Part shown: positions 15,311 through 24,142 of the stretch, piece after piece | Numbering within the stretch: the first letter of the stretch is position 1 | How the letters are laid out: every line of letters begins with the position of its first letter | Assembly (NCBI GenBank): GCA_965204915.1 | Contig: OZ242023.1 | Location: 558,001-622,000, forward strand | Direction: 5' to 3' | Length of the DNA stretch: 64,000 bases | Source of the DNA: HK1 sp965204915 | GTDB taxonomy: Bacteria > Pseudomonadota > Gammaproteobacteria > HK1 | The notes under the pieces: generated by a model | What the model saw: the letters and a program-made list of their open reading frames with translations, nothing else | Told to the model about the DNA's origin: nothing | The model's database searches: none | Program-made: the position numbers and the translations under genes

Positions 15311-16501
15311 ATGGCCAAGGGCAAGTATGAGCGGACGAAGCCGCACGTGAACGTCGGGACGATCGGTCACGTGGACCACGGGAAGACGACGTTGACGGCG
15401 GCGATGACGAAGGTGCTGGCGCGGCAGTTCGGGGGGGACGTGAAGGCGTTCGACGAGATCGACAACGCGCCGGAGGAGCGTGCGCGGGGGATCACGATCG
15501 CGACGGCGCACGTGGAGTACGAATCGGAGGCGCGTCACTACGCGCACGTGGACTGTCCGGGGCATGCGGACTACGTGAAGAACATGATTACGGGTGCGGC
15601 GCAGATGGACGGAGCGGTGCTGGTGGTATCGGCGGCGGACGGTCCGATGCCGCAGACGCGGGAGCACATCTTGCTGGCGCGTCAGGTGGGGGTTCCGTAC
15701 ATCGTGGTGTATCTGAACAAGTGCGACATGGTGGACGACGAGGAGTTGGTGGAGTTGGTGGAGATGGAGGTGAGGGAGTTGCTGGACAAGTACGAGTTTC
15801 CGGGGGACGACACGCCGGTGATCCGAGGTTCGGCGTTGGAGGCGTTGGAGGGAGAGGCGACGGAGCGTGGAGAGGGTTCGGTGGTGTCGTTGGTGAAGGC
15901 GCTGGACGAGTACATCCCGGAGCCGGAGCGTGCGGTGGACGGGGCGTTCCTGATGCCGGTGGAGGACGTATTTTCGATATCGGGCCGGGGGACGGTAGCG
16001 ACGGGGCGGGTGGAGCGTGGTGTGGTGAAGGTGGGTGAGGAGGTGGAGGTAGTGGGGATCAAGGAGACGACGAAGACGACGTGCACGGGGGTGGAGATGT
16101 TTCGGAAGCTGCTGGACGAGGGGGTGGCGGGTGACAACATAGGGGTGTTGTTGCGGGGGGTGAAGCGTGACGAGATAGAGCGGGGGCAGGTGTTGGCGAA
16201 GCCGAAGAGCATCACGCCGCACACGCATTTTCATGCGGAGGTGTATGTACTGTCGAAGGATGAGGGGGGGAGGCATACGCCGTTTTTCAAGGGGTATCGA
16301 CCGCAGTTTTATTTTCGGACGACGGATGTGACGGGAGCGGTGGAGTTGGGAGAGGGGGTGGAGATGGTGATGCCTGGGGACAACGTTCGTATGGATGTGA
16401 AGTTGATAGCGCCGATTGCGATGGAGGAGGGGTTGAGGTTTGCGGTGCGCGAGGGAGGTCGGACGGTGGGTGCGGGCGTCGTCGCCAAGATCATCGAATA
16501 A
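15311..16501 (+). CDS. tuf: Elongation factor Tu
   Basis: Delivers aminoacyl-tRNA to the ribosome; 396 residues. GHVDHGKTTL, DCPGHADY and NKCD mark the GTPase domain, and domains 2 and 3 are complete to VVAKIIE. Codon use is odd: Gly GGG, Val GTG, Leu TTG and Glu GAG dominate, especially 15720-16440, giving G runs unlike the C-ending codons of fusA and the ribosomal genes. It ends 5 nt before rpsJ, so str and S10 genes are contiguous. Whether a second tuf exists cannot be seen. Confidence 0.98.
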   Translation: MAKGKYERTKPHVNVGTIGHVDHGKTTLTAAMTKVLARQFGGDVKAFDEIDNAPEERARGITIATAHVEYESEARHYAHVDCPGHADYVKNMITGAAQMDGAVLVVSAADGPMPQTREHILLARQVGVPYIVVYLNKCDMVDDEELVELVEMEVRELLDKYEFPGDDTPVIRGSALEALEGEATERGEGSVVSLVKALDEYIPEPERAVDGAFLMPVEDVFSISGRGTVATGRVERGVVKVGEEVEVVGIKETTKTTCTGVEMFRKLLDEGVAGDNIGVLLRGVKRDEIERGQVLAKPKSITPHTHFHAEVYVLSKDEGGRHTPFFKGYRPQFYFRTTDVTGAVELGEGVEMVMPGDNVRMDVKLIAPIAMEEGLRFAVREGGRTVGAGVVAKIIE

Positions 16502-16506
16502 GAGCA

Positions 16507-16818
16507 ATGGCAGACCAGATCATCAGAATCCGCCTCAAGGCGTTCGATCACAAGCTGATCGACCAGTCTGCCGCGGAGATCGTCGATACCGCCCGCCGGA
16601 CCGGAGCCGTGGTCAAGGGACCGATTCCGTTGCCGACCAGAAAGGAGCGCTACACGATCCTGATCTCTCCGCACGTGAACAAGGATGCTCGTGACCAGTA
16701 CGAGCTACGGACCCACAAGCGAATACTCGACATCGTGAATCCCACCGACAAGACCGTCGATGCATTGATGAAGCTCGATCTCGCGGCTGGCGTAGACGTC
16801 CAGATCAAGCTGAACTGA
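16507..16818 (+). CDS. rpsJ: 30S ribosomal protein S10
   Basis: 103 residues, complete. S10 is also NusE, the partner of NusB and NusG in antitermination. GPIPLPTRKERYTIL and ELRTHKRILDIVNPT are diagnostic. It starts 5 nt after tuf, so the long S10 leader through which L4 represses the operon in E. coli is absent here. Confidence 0.98.
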   Translation: MADQIIRIRLKAFDHKLIDQSAAEIVDTARRTGAVVKGPIPLPTRKERYTILISPHVNKDARDQYELRTHKRILDIVNPTDKTVDALMKLDLAAGVDVQIKLN

Positions 16819-16834
16819 ATGGAGTAGACGGGTA

Positions 16835-17476
16835 ATGCCGATAGGACTCGTAGGGCGCAAGGCAGGCATGACGCGCGTATTCACCGAGGAGGGTGAATCC
16901 GTCCCGGTGACCGTCGTCGTCGTGGAGCCGAACCGGGTGACCTGTCTCAAGACGCCGGAGACCGACGGCTACCGCGCCGTACAGTTGACCACGGGTACGA
17001 GGAAGCCGAATCGGGTGTCGAAGCCGCAGATCGGGCACTTGATGAAGCATGGCGTTGAAGCGGGCGAGGGGCTTTGGGAGTTTCGTCTCGATGAAAGCGA
17101 AGGCGATGGACTCACTTCCGGCGATGTCTTCGACGTGACGACGTTCGAAGCGGGCCAGAAGGTCGATGCAACGGGGGCGAGCATCGGCAAGGGGTACGCC
17201 GGCGTAGTCAAACGACACAACTTTCGCACCCAGGACGCATCGCATGGAAATTCGCTCGCACATCGCGCCCCCGGATCGATCGGACAGAACCAGACGCCGG
17301 GACGTGTGTTCAAGGGCAAGCGGATGGCGGGGCATATGGGCAACGTGCGTCGAACCGTGCAGAATCTCGAGATCGTGCGGGTCGACAAGGCGCGAAATTC
17401 GCTCTTGATCAAGGGGGCGGTTCCAGGTCCGAGGGGCGGACGGATTATCGTGCGCCCGGCCGTGAAGGCACGTTGA
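16835..17476 (+). CDS. rplC: 50S ribosomal protein L3
   Basis: 213 residues, full length. Begins GLVGRKAGMTRVF; the extended loop GSIGQNQTPGRVFKGKRMAG contains the Gln methylated by PrmB in related bacteria. L3 reaches the peptidyl transferase centre. Second gene of the S10 operon, 16 nt after rpsJ. Confidence 0.98.
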   Translation: MPIGLVGRKAGMTRVFTEEGESVPVTVVVVEPNRVTCLKTPETDGYRAVQLTTGTRKPNRVSKPQIGHLMKHGVEAGEGLWEFRLDESEGDGLTSGDVFDVTTFEAGQKVDATGASIGKGYAGVVKRHNFRTQDASHGNSLAHRAPGSIGQNQTPGRVFKGKRMAGHMGNVRRTVQNLEIVRVDKARNSLLIKGAVPGPRGGRIIVRPAVKAR

Positions 17477-17495
17477 GGCAGGGTAGGGAAGCGCG

Positions 17496-18110
17496 ATGCG
17501 AGTCGACGTCGTATCGGATGCAGCGGACGCCGGCTCGGTGGACCTCGCGGATCGGACGTTTGCGGCCGACTACAACGAACCGCTCGTGCACCAGGTCGTC
17601 ACCGCCTACATGGCCGGGAGTCGCCGGGGGACGAAGTCGGGGAAGTCACGCGCCGAGGTGCGGGGTGGCGGAGCGAAACCTTGGCGCCAGAAGGGGTTGG
17701 GACGGGCTCGGGCGGGAAGTATCCGCAGTCCGATCTGGCGCGGCGGCGGTGCGACGTTCGCGGCGAAGCCCCGAAGCTTCGAACAGAAGGTGAATCGCAA
17801 GATGTACCGCGGCGCGATGCGATCGATTCTCTCCGAGTTGATTCGCCAGGAACGTCTCCTGGTAGTAGAAGATTTCGTTCTTGACAAGCCGAAGACGAAG
17901 GACATGGTGGCTCGTCTCGAGGCGTTGGGGCTGGTCGATGTGCTCATCGTAACCGCGGATCGAGACGATGTGCTCATGCTCGCGGCCCGCAACCTGTACC
18001 GCGTAGCGGTGCAACGGTGCGCGGAAGTGGATCCCCTCAGTCTGCTCACCTACGACAAGGTGGTCGTGACGGTAGCCGCCGTCAAACGAATCGAGGAGCG
18101 GTTCGCATGA
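17496..18110 (+). CDS. rplD: 50S ribosomal protein L4
   Basis: 204 residues. The loop GTKSGKSRAEVRGGGAKPWR reaches into the exit tunnel, where macrolide-resistance changes arise; the sequence looks wild type. Stop overlaps the rplW start (ATGA, 18107-18110), implying translational coupling. L4 is the autorepressor of the S10 operon in E. coli, but the leader target is missing here. Confidence 0.97.
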   Translation: MRVDVVSDAADAGSVDLADRTFAADYNEPLVHQVVTAYMAGSRRGTKSGKSRAEVRGGGAKPWRQKGLGRARAGSIRSPIWRGGGATFAAKPRSFEQKVNRKMYRGAMRSILSELIRQERLLVVEDFVLDKPKTKDMVARLEALGLVDVLIVTADRDDVLMLAARNLYRVAVQRCAEVDPLSLLTYDKVVVTVAAVKRIEERFA

Positions 18111-18409
18111 ACGACGAACGGCTCATGAGTATTCTCATTGCTCCCCATGTATCGGAGAAAAGCACGCGGGTCGCGGACGGCCACGACCAGATCACGTTCC
18201 GGGTGCGGACCGACGCCCGAAAGCCCGAGATTCGGCGGGCGGTGGAGAAGATGTTCAACGTCGAGGTCGAATCGGTGTCGGTGTTGAACGTGAAGGGCAA
18301 GAGCAAGGGTTTCCGCGGCAGGAATCGAGGGCGGCGCCCGGACTGGCGCAAGGCCTACGTCCGGCTGAAGCCCGGCCACGACATCGACTTCATGGGCCCG
18401 GTCGAGTAG
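18107..18409 (+). CDS. rplW: 50S ribosomal protein L23
   Basis: 100 residues. ATG 18107 overlaps the rplD stop; the protein begins MNDERLMSILIAPHVSEKST, the expected L23 start. Docking site at the tunnel exit for trigger factor and SRP. The GRNRGRRPDWRKAYVRL tail is typical. Confidence 0.97.
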   Translation: MNDERLMSILIAPHVSEKSTRVADGHDQITFRVRTDARKPEIRRAVEKMFNVEVESVSVLNVKGKSKGFRGRNRGRRPDWRKAYVRLKPGHDIDFMGPVE

Positions 18410-18430
18410 CCGGCGCGGAGCACCGATCCC

Positions 18431-19261
18431 ATGGCCGTGATCCAGACGAAGCCTACTTCTGCCGGTCGCCGGTTCGTCGTCAAGGTGAAGACGGACGGGT
18501 TGCACAAAGGAGATCCGTATGGTCCGTTGCTCACCAAGAAGACCCGTACCGGCGGTCGCAACAACAAGGGCCGCATTACCACGAGACATCGAGGTGGCGG
18601 CCACAAGCAGCGTTATCGAATCATCGATTTCAAACGCGCAAAGGACGGCATACCGGCAAAGGTCGAACGAATCGAGTACGATCCGAATCGTAGCGCCCAT
18701 ATCGCCTTGCTGCTGTACGTCGATGGTGAACGGCGTTACATCGTCGCCCCGCGCGGTGTCGTGCAGGGTGACGAGCTCGTGTCCGGCCGCGGCGCTCCGA
18801 TCCGTCCGGGCAATTGCCTCCTGCTGAGTGATATACCGGTAGGCAGCACGGTGCACTGCGTCGAGTTCAAACCCGGGAAAGGCGCCCAGATCGCGCGTAG
18901 CGCCGGCGCCAGCGTGCAGTTGGTTGCGCGTGAGGGCAGCTTCGCCACGCTGCGACTTCGATCCGGTGAGCTGCGCAAGGTGCCGGTGGCGTGCCGGGCG
19001 ACGATTGGCGAAGTCGGGAATTCGGAACATTCACTGCGTTCGCTCGGCAAGGCCGGTGCAACGCGTTGGCGAGGACGTCGACCGACGGTGCGCGGGGTCG
19101 CGATGAACCCGGTCGACCATCCGCATGGTGGCGGAGAGGGCCGTTCTTCAGGTGGCCGCCACCCGGTGACACCTTGGGGGGTACCCACGAAGGGACACAA
19201 GACGCGACGCAACAAGAGAACGTCGATGATGATCGTACGTCGCAGGAATCGACGAAAGTAA
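18431..19261 (+). CDS. rplB: 50S ribosomal protein L2
   Basis: 276 residues, complete. The C-terminal GVAMNPVDHPHGGGEGRS includes the conserved histidine near the peptidyl transferase centre. Lies between rplW and rpsS in the S10 operon. Confidence 0.98.
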   Translation: MAVIQTKPTSAGRRFVVKVKTDGLHKGDPYGPLLTKKTRTGGRNNKGRITTRHRGGGHKQRYRIIDFKRAKDGIPAKVERIEYDPNRSAHIALLLYVDGERRYIVAPRGVVQGDELVSGRGAPIRPGNCLLLSDIPVGSTVHCVEFKPGKGAQIARSAGASVQLVAREGSFATLRLRSGELRKVPVACRATIGEVGNSEHSLRSLGKAGATRWRGRRPTVRGVAMNPVDHPHGGGEGRSSGGRHPVTPWGVPTKGHKTRRNKRTSMMIVRRRNRRK

Positions 19262-19276
19262 AGGGGATACGCTGTC

Positions 19277-19552
19277 GTGCCACGCTCGATCAAGAAAGGA
19301 CCCTTCGTCGACAACCACCTTCTTCGCAAGGTTGAAGCGGCTCGGGCCGTGAACAGCAGGCGACCCATCCGAACATGGTCCCGGCGATCGATGGTCGTCC
19401 CGGACATGATTGGGCTCACGATCGCCATCCACAACGGCCGGCAGCACGTCCCGGTGCTCGTCACCGAGAACATGGTGGGGCACAAGCTCGGGGAGTTCGC
19501 ACCGACTCGCACGTTCCGCGGTCACGCCGCCGATCGCAAGGCGAAGAAGTAG
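19277..19552 (+). CDS. rpsS: 30S ribosomal protein S19
   Basis: 91 residues; GTG start at 19277 gives the expected PRSIKKGPFVDNHLLRKV. GHKLGEFAPTRTFRGH is the diagnostic C-terminal motif. Sits in the small-subunit head with S13. Confidence 0.97.
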   Translation: MPRSIKKGPFVDNHLLRKVEAARAVNSRRPIRTWSRRSMVVPDMIGLTIAIHNGRQHVPVLVTENMVGHKLGEFAPTRTFRGHAADRKAKK

Positions 19553-19569
19553 GACCGGGAGCGTTTCCG

Positions 19570-19908
19570 ATGGAGGTATCCGCGACGTTGCGATATGCGC
19601 GCCTTTCCCCCCAGAAGGCGGGTTTGGTCGCTGACCAGCTCCGAGGCCTGCCGGTGGAACGAGCCATCGAGATTCTGACGTTCGGCAAGCGCAAGGCAGC
19701 GTCGACGCTGAAGAAGGTGCTCGAGTCCGCAATCGCGAATGCGGAGCATAACGAAGGCGCGGATATCGATGAGCTTCGGGTCGGTGCGGTTCATGTCGAT
19801 CAGGGACCGACTTTTCGGCGGCATCGCGCCCGCGCCCGCGGCAGAGCGAGCAGGATCACGAAACGCACCAGCCACATCACGGTGATCGTGACCGACGAGC
19901 GGGGATGA
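19570..19908 (+). CDS. rplV: 50S ribosomal protein L22
   Basis: 112 residues from ATG 19570 (MEVSATLRYARLSPQKAG). The beta-hairpin QGPTFRRHRARARGRAS lines the exit tunnel. Its stop lies just before the preferred rpsC start. Confidence 0.97.
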   Translation: MEVSATLRYARLSPQKAGLVADQLRGLPVERAIEILTFGKRKAASTLKKVLESAIANAEHNEGADIDELRVGAVHVDQGPTFRRHRARARGRASRITKRTSHITVIVTDERG

Positions 19909-19913
19909 CATCC

Positions 19914-20597
19914 ATGGGGCAGAAAGTACATCCGATCGGCATTCGGCTCGGGATCGTGAAAGACTGGTCGTCCACCTGGTACGCGGAGCGCGGTGAGTAT
20001 GCCGACAATCTGAAGACCGACATCGACATTCGCGCCCATATCCGCGGGAAGCTCGGCCATGCATCGGTCAGCCGTATCCACATCGAGCGGCCGGCCAAGA
20101 ACGCGCGCATCGTGATCCACACTGCGCGACCGGGGATCGTCATCGGCAAGAAGGGCGAGGAGATCGAAGCGCTCAGGGTAGAGCTTGCGCAGATGATGGG
20201 TGTTCCGGTGAACATCGTGAACATCAGCGTAGAGGAAATCAGAAAGCCGGAGCTCGATGCGTATCTTGTCGCGGAGAGTGTCGCGAACCAGCTCGAGCGG
20301 CGTATCATGTTCCGGCGCGCGATGCGTCGCGCGGTGACGAATGCCATGCGATTGGGAGCCGAAGGGATCAAGGTGCGGGTTTCCGGTCGTTTGAACGGTG
20401 CGGAGATTGCCCGCTCGGAGTGGTATCGAGAAGGGCGCGTTCCGCTGCACACCCTGCGGGCGGATATCGACTATGGATTCGCGGAAGCGAAGACGACCTA
20501 CGGCGTCATCGGGGTGAAGACGTGGATCTTCAAGGGCGAGATTTTCGTTCGAAGTGAGTCCGGCAGGGGAGCGCAGTCCGAGGCCGCGGCCGTTTAA
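19914..20597 (+). CDS. rpsC: 30S ribosomal protein S3
   Basis: 227 residues from ATG 19914 (MGQKVHPIGIRLGI). Another ATG three codons earlier (19905) overlaps rplV but adds non-family residues. The KH-domain loop GIVIGKKGEEIE and the C-terminal domain are complete. Part of the mRNA entry channel. Confidence 0.97.
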   Translation: MGQKVHPIGIRLGIVKDWSSTWYAERGEYADNLKTDIDIRAHIRGKLGHASVSRIHIERPAKNARIVIHTARPGIVIGKKGEEIEALRVELAQMMGVPVNIVNISVEEIRKPELDAYLVAESVANQLERRIMFRRAMRRAVTNAMRLGAEGIKVRVSGRLNGAEIARSEWYREGRVPLHTLRADIDYGFAEAKTTYGVIGVKTWIFKGEIFVRSESGRGAQSEAAAV

Positions 20598-20611
20598 GGA
20601 GCCGATCCGTC

Positions 20612-21025
20612 ATGATGCAGCCGAAGAGAACCAGGTATCGCAAGCAGCACAAGGGCCGCAATCGGGGGCTTGCGACTACCGGGAATCGCGTGAGCTTCGG
20701 CGAATACGGGATGAAAGCCGTCACCCGCGGTCGTATTACCGCTCGTCAGATTGAGGCGGCCCGGCGGGCGATTACCCGCAAAGTCAAACGCGGCGCGAAG
20801 ATCTGGATCCGGATCTTCCCGGACAAGCCGATTACCAAGAAACCCTTGGAGGTTCGTCAAGGGAAAGGCAAGGGTAACGTCGAGTATTGGGTGGCGCGGG
20901 TTCAACCGGGCCGGATGTTGTATGAGATGCAGGGCGTCGATGAAGAGCTTGCACGCGAGGCATTTCGGCTTGCAGCCGCCAAGTTGCCGGTGCAGACGAC
21001 GTTCGTAAGCCGGGCGGCGATTTGA
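20612..21025 (+). CDS. rplP: 50S ribosomal protein L16
   Basis: 137 residues; starts MMQPKRTRYRKQHKGRNRG. GRITARQIEAARRAI and the FPDKPITKKPLE loop near the A site are conserved. TGATG overlap with rpmC. Confidence 0.97.
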   Translation: MMQPKRTRYRKQHKGRNRGLATTGNRVSFGEYGMKAVTRGRITARQIEAARRAITRKVKRGAKIWIRIFPDKPITKKPLEVRQGKGKGNVEYWVARVQPGRMLYEMQGVDEELAREAFRLAAAKLPVQTTFVSRAAI

Positions 21026-21216
21026 TGAACATGCGAGATTTGAGGGCAAAGAGCGACGAGGATCTCCGAAAGGAGCTGTACGAGCTGAACCGGGAGGCTT
21101 TCAACCTCCGGATGCAGAAGGGCATGGGACAATTGTCTCGTCCAAGTCAAGTCAAAACGGTACGGCGGGACATTGCACGGTTGAAGACGATCTTGCGCGA
21201 GCGTGAGCGAACATGA
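21025..21216 (+). CDS. rpmC: 50S ribosomal protein L29
   Basis: 63 residues. ATG 21025 shares one base with the rplP stop and yields MNMRDLRAKSDEDL, aligning with the E. coli start; a TTG one codon earlier is unlikely. Helical hairpin near the tunnel exit. Stop overlaps rpsQ (ATGA). Confidence 0.95.
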   Translation: MNMRDLRAKSDEDLRKELYELNREAFNLRMQKGMGQLSRPSQVKTVRRDIARLKTILRERERT

Positions 21217-21503
21217 GCGAATCGGCGCCTCCCGAAATCGTGCCGCCGAATGGGAAGGCGGTTACCCGTCCGCTGATCGGCCGGGTGGTCAGTGACAGGA
21301 TGAACAAGACCGTGACCGTTCTGGTCGAATGGCGGGTGAAGCATCCTTTGTACAAGAAGTACATTCGCCGATCGACCAGAATTCATGCGCACGATGAGAC
21401 CGACGACTGCAAGGTGGGTGATGCGGTTTCGATTGTGCAGTGCCGGCCCTTGTCCAAGACGAAGGCTTGGCGGGTGCACGAGATCGTCGCGCGAGCCAAA
21501 TGA
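21213..21503 (+). CDS. rpsQ: 30S ribosomal protein S17
   Basis: 96 residues, about ten longer than E. coli because of an N-terminal extension (ESAPPEIVPPNGKAV) before the conserved GRVVSDRMNKTVTVLVE. The OB-fold protein binds helix 11 of 16S rRNA. Overlaps rpmC by 4 nt. Confidence 0.96.
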   Translation: MSESAPPEIVPPNGKAVTRPLIGRVVSDRMNKTVTVLVEWRVKHPLYKKYIRRSTRIHAHDETDDCKVGDAVSIVQCRPLSKTKAWRVHEIVARAK

Positions 21504-21539
21504 TTGCGCGCCGTCCGGCCTTTGGGTTGAGATGATCCG

Positions 21540-21908
21540 ATGATCCAGATGCAATCCATGCTCGATGCGGCGGACAACAGCGGTGCTCGTCGGCTGATGT
21601 GCGTCAAGGTCCTCGGCGGCTCGAAGCGCCGCTACGCCCGGATTGGGGACGTCGTGAAAGTCACCGTCAAGGAAGCGATCCCGCGAGGCAAGGTCAGGAA
21701 GGGGGAGATGTACAACGCGGTAGTCGTGCGCACCCGAAAGGGAGTGCGGCGCCCTGATGGTTCGCTTATCCGGTTCGACCGCAATGCCGCAGTGTTGCTG
21801 ACGAACCAGCTACAACCGATCGGCACCCGTATCTTCGGTCCGGTAACGCGCGAGCTGCGGCGCGAACGGTTCATGAAGATCGTGTCACTTGCACCGGAAG
21901 TGCTCTAG
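21540..21908 (+). CDS. rplN: 50S ribosomal protein L14
   Basis: 122 residues, starting MIQMQSMLDAADNSGARRL. GPVTRELRRERFMKIVSLAPEVL is the normal C-terminus. First gene of the spc-type group, 36 nt after rpsQ; contacts S12 and L19 at the subunit interface. Confidence 0.98.
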   Translation: MIQMQSMLDAADNSGARRLMCVKVLGGSKRRYARIGDVVKVTVKEAIPRGKVRKGEMYNAVVVRTRKGVRRPDGSLIRFDRNAAVLLTNQLQPIGTRIFGPVTRELRRERFMKIVSLAPEVL

Positions 21909-21912
21909 GATC

Positions 21913-22239
21913 ATGGCTATTCGGAGAATCAGGAAAGGAGACGAAGTCGTCGTCCTTGCCGGTCGCAACAGAGGCCAGCGCGGCAATGTGTTGTCGGTGC
22001 ACGCGGCTGGTGACAGGGTCGTAGTCGAGGGCGTCAACCTCGTCAAACGGCATACGAGGCCGAATCCCCAACGAGGAATTTCCGGGGGGATCATCGAGAA
22101 GGAAGTACCGATTCACGTTTCCAACGTCGCCTTGTTCAATCCGATTGCCGGCAAGGGTGATCGGGTGGGAGTCAAGAAACTGGAAGATGGCCGGAAGATC
22201 CGGATTTTCAAGTCCACGGGTGAAGTCGTCGATCTCTAG
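21913..22239 (+). CDS. rplX: 50S ribosomal protein L24
   Basis: 108 residues from ATG 21913 (MAIRRIRKGDEVVVLAGRNR), a KOW-motif start. A longer reading from 21889 overlaps rplN and lacks similarity. GGIIEKEVPIHVSNV is diagnostic. Assembly initiator for the 50S subunit. Confidence 0.97.
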   Translation: MAIRRIRKGDEVVVLAGRNRGQRGNVLSVHAAGDRVVVEGVNLVKRHTRPNPQRGISGGIIEKEVPIHVSNVALFNPIAGKGDRVGVKKLEDGRKIRIFKSTGEVVDL

Positions 22240-22288
22240 AAGCTGCATGCAATGGACGCATGCCGGCGGTTTCGAAGGGCGCGAAGAA

Positions 22289-22831
22289 ATGACGAGGCTT
22301 CAAGATCTGTACCGAGGATCGATCGCTCCCGATCTCAAGGAGCGGTTTGGTTACGGCAATCTCATGCAGGTCCCCAGGGTGGAGAAGGTCACGCTCAACA
22401 TGGGGGTCGGCGAGGCGGTCGGCGACAAGAAGGTCCTGGAAAATGCAATGAATGACATGCAGTTGATTTCCGGACAGAAGCCGATCGTCACCTCGGCTCG
22501 AAGATCCGTGGCCGGGTTCAAGATTCGGGAAGGTTGGCAAATTGGATGCAAGGTGACTCTTCGCAGACGCCGCATGTATGAATTCCTGGATCGACTCATC
22601 AACGTGGCCATACCCAGAATACGAGACTTTCGAGGATTCAGCCGCCGGGCGTTCGATGGTCGCGGCAACTACAGTCTCGGTATCAAGGAGCAGATCGTCT
22701 TCCCGGAGATCGACTACGATAAAATCGATGCGATAAGGGGCCTGGACGTTGCGATTACCACCTCGGCCCGATCCGACGAGGAGGCGTTGGCTCTACTGGC
22801 AGGGTTCAAATTCCCATTCCGCCAGAACTGA
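22289..22831 (+). CDS. rplE: 50S ribosomal protein L5
   Basis: 180 residues from ATG 22289 (MTRLQDLYRG). KVTLNMGVGEA, GQKPIVTSARRSVAGF and GNYSLGIKEQIVFPEIDYD are conserved. Binds 5S rRNA. The frame remains open upstream inside rplX, but that stretch is not L5-like. Confidence 0.97.
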   Translation: MTRLQDLYRGSIAPDLKERFGYGNLMQVPRVEKVTLNMGVGEAVGDKKVLENAMNDMQLISGQKPIVTSARRSVAGFKIREGWQIGCKVTLRRRRMYEFLDRLINVAIPRIRDFRGFSRRAFDGRGNYSLGIKEQIVFPEIDYDKIDAIRGLDVAITTSARSDEEALALLAGFKFPFRQN

Positions 22832-22848
22832 AACCAGGAACCGGAGAA

Positions 22849-23154
22849 ATGGCGAAGCGCTCAGTGGTGAATCGAGAGGCGAAACGAAGGAAGCTCATTG
22901 CGAAGTATGCAGAAAGGCGCAGAGCTCTCAAGGACGCGATCCGTAACCCGGAGGCGACGTACGAAGAGCGTGAGGATGCGCAAAAGAAGCTCAATGCGCT
23001 GCCCAGGAACTCCTGTCCGGTTCGAATACAGAATAGATGTCGATTGACAGGGCGCCCGCACGCATACTATCGGAAATTCGGACTTGGCCGAAACAAGCTG
23101 CGTGAGGCGGCAATGAGTGGCGACGTTCCAGGATTGGTCAAGGCGAGCTGGTAA
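22849..23154 (+). CDS. rpsN: 30S ribosomal protein S14, long zinc-free form
   Basis: 101 residues, the long type without the CxxC...CxxC zinc site; only single cysteines remain (NSCPV, NRCRLTGRPH). GRPHAYYRKFGLGRNKLRE is diagnostic. Zinc-independent. Confidence 0.97.
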   Translation: MAKRSVVNREAKRRKLIAKYAERRRALKDAIRNPEATYEEREDAQKKLNALPRNSCPVRIQNRCRLTGRPHAYYRKFGLGRNKLREAAMSGDVPGLVKASW

Positions 23155-23184
23155 GCATACGGTAGCGAACGAGGTACGGTCCCG

Positions 23185-23580
23185 ATGAGCATGCAGGATT
23201 CCGTTTCGGATATGCTGACGCGAATTCGCAATGGGCAGCGCGCCGGAAAGGTGCGGATCGTGATGCCCGCGTCGAAGCAGAAGTCGGCGATCGCGGGCGT
23301 GCTTCGACAGCAAGGCTACATTCGCGATTTTTCCATCGAGGAGGTCGAAGGCAAGTCGCAGCTTGCCATCCTGCTGCGATACTTCGAAGGGAAGCCGGTC
23401 ATCGAGACGTTGAAGCGTATCAGTCGTCCGGGACTCAGGATCTACAAACGCAAGAACGATCTTCCGAAGGTGATGGACGGGCTGGGCATCGCGATCATCT
23501 CCACACCCAAGGGTCTGATGACGGATCGCCAAGCCCGGGCGGAAGGGCACGGGGGCGAGATCGTTTGTATCGTCGCGTAG
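23185..23580 (+). CDS. rpsH: 30S ribosomal protein S8
   Basis: 131 residues; MQDSVSDMLTRIRNGQ start and GLMTDRQARAEGHGGEIVC end are typical. Binds the central 16S domain and is the spc-operon repressor in E. coli; I did not identify the mRNA target here. Confidence 0.97.
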   Translation: MSMQDSVSDMLTRIRNGQRAGKVRIVMPASKQKSAIAGVLRQQGYIRDFSIEEVEGKSQLAILLRYFEGKPVIETLKRISRPGLRIYKRKNDLPKVMDGLGIAIISTPKGLMTDRQARAEGHGGEIVCIVA

Positions 23581-23596
23581 TGTCGGGGACGTCGAG

Positions 23597-24139
23597 ATGT
23601 CGAGAATCGCGAAAATGCCGATCGCCCTTCCCGCCGGAGTGGACGTTGCAATCTCGGCGGGAGCGGTTTCGGTGAAGGGTCCGAAAGGCGAGCTTCGAAT
23701 GAAGCTCCATGCATCGGTGGACGTGGTGCACGAGAATGGTACCGTGATGTGCCGTCCAAGGGATGGTGCAGTGGGAGCGGCGAGCCAGACGGGAACCGCC
23801 CGGTCACTCATCGCGAACATGGTGACGGGCGTCCGTGAGGGCTTCACGAAGGAGCTGCAGCTCGTAGGCGTTGGATATCGGGCCCAGATGCAGGGAGCCG
23901 TGTTGAACCTGTCACTCGGATTTTCACACCCGATTGAATATGAGTGCCCGGATGGCGTAAGCATCGAGACACCGAGCCAGACGCGAATCATCGTTCGGGG
24001 TGCCGACAAGCAACGTGTCGGTCAGATCGCGGGCGAGATCAGGGCGTTCAGACCACCCGAGCCGTACAAGGGCAAGGGGATCAGGTACGGCGGCGAGAAC
24101 GTCGCGAGAAAGGAAGCGAAGAAGAAGCAGAAGCAATAG
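23597..24139 (+). CDS. rplF: 50S ribosomal protein L6
   Basis: 180 residues. MSRIAKMPIALPAGV start, SLGFSHPIEYECPDGV and EPYKGKGIRYGGENV near the end. Ends with a lysine-rich tail (KEAKKKQKQ). Followed 3 nt later by rplR. Confidence 0.97.
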   Translation: MSRIAKMPIALPAGVDVAISAGAVSVKGPKGELRMKLHASVDVVHENGTVMCRPRDGAVGAASQTGTARSLIANMVTGVREGFTKELQLVGVGYRAQMQGAVLNLSLGFSHPIEYECPDGVSIETPSQTRIIVRGADKQRVGQIAGEIRAFRPPEPYKGKGIRYGGENVARKEAKKKQKQ

Positions 24140-24142
24140 GAC

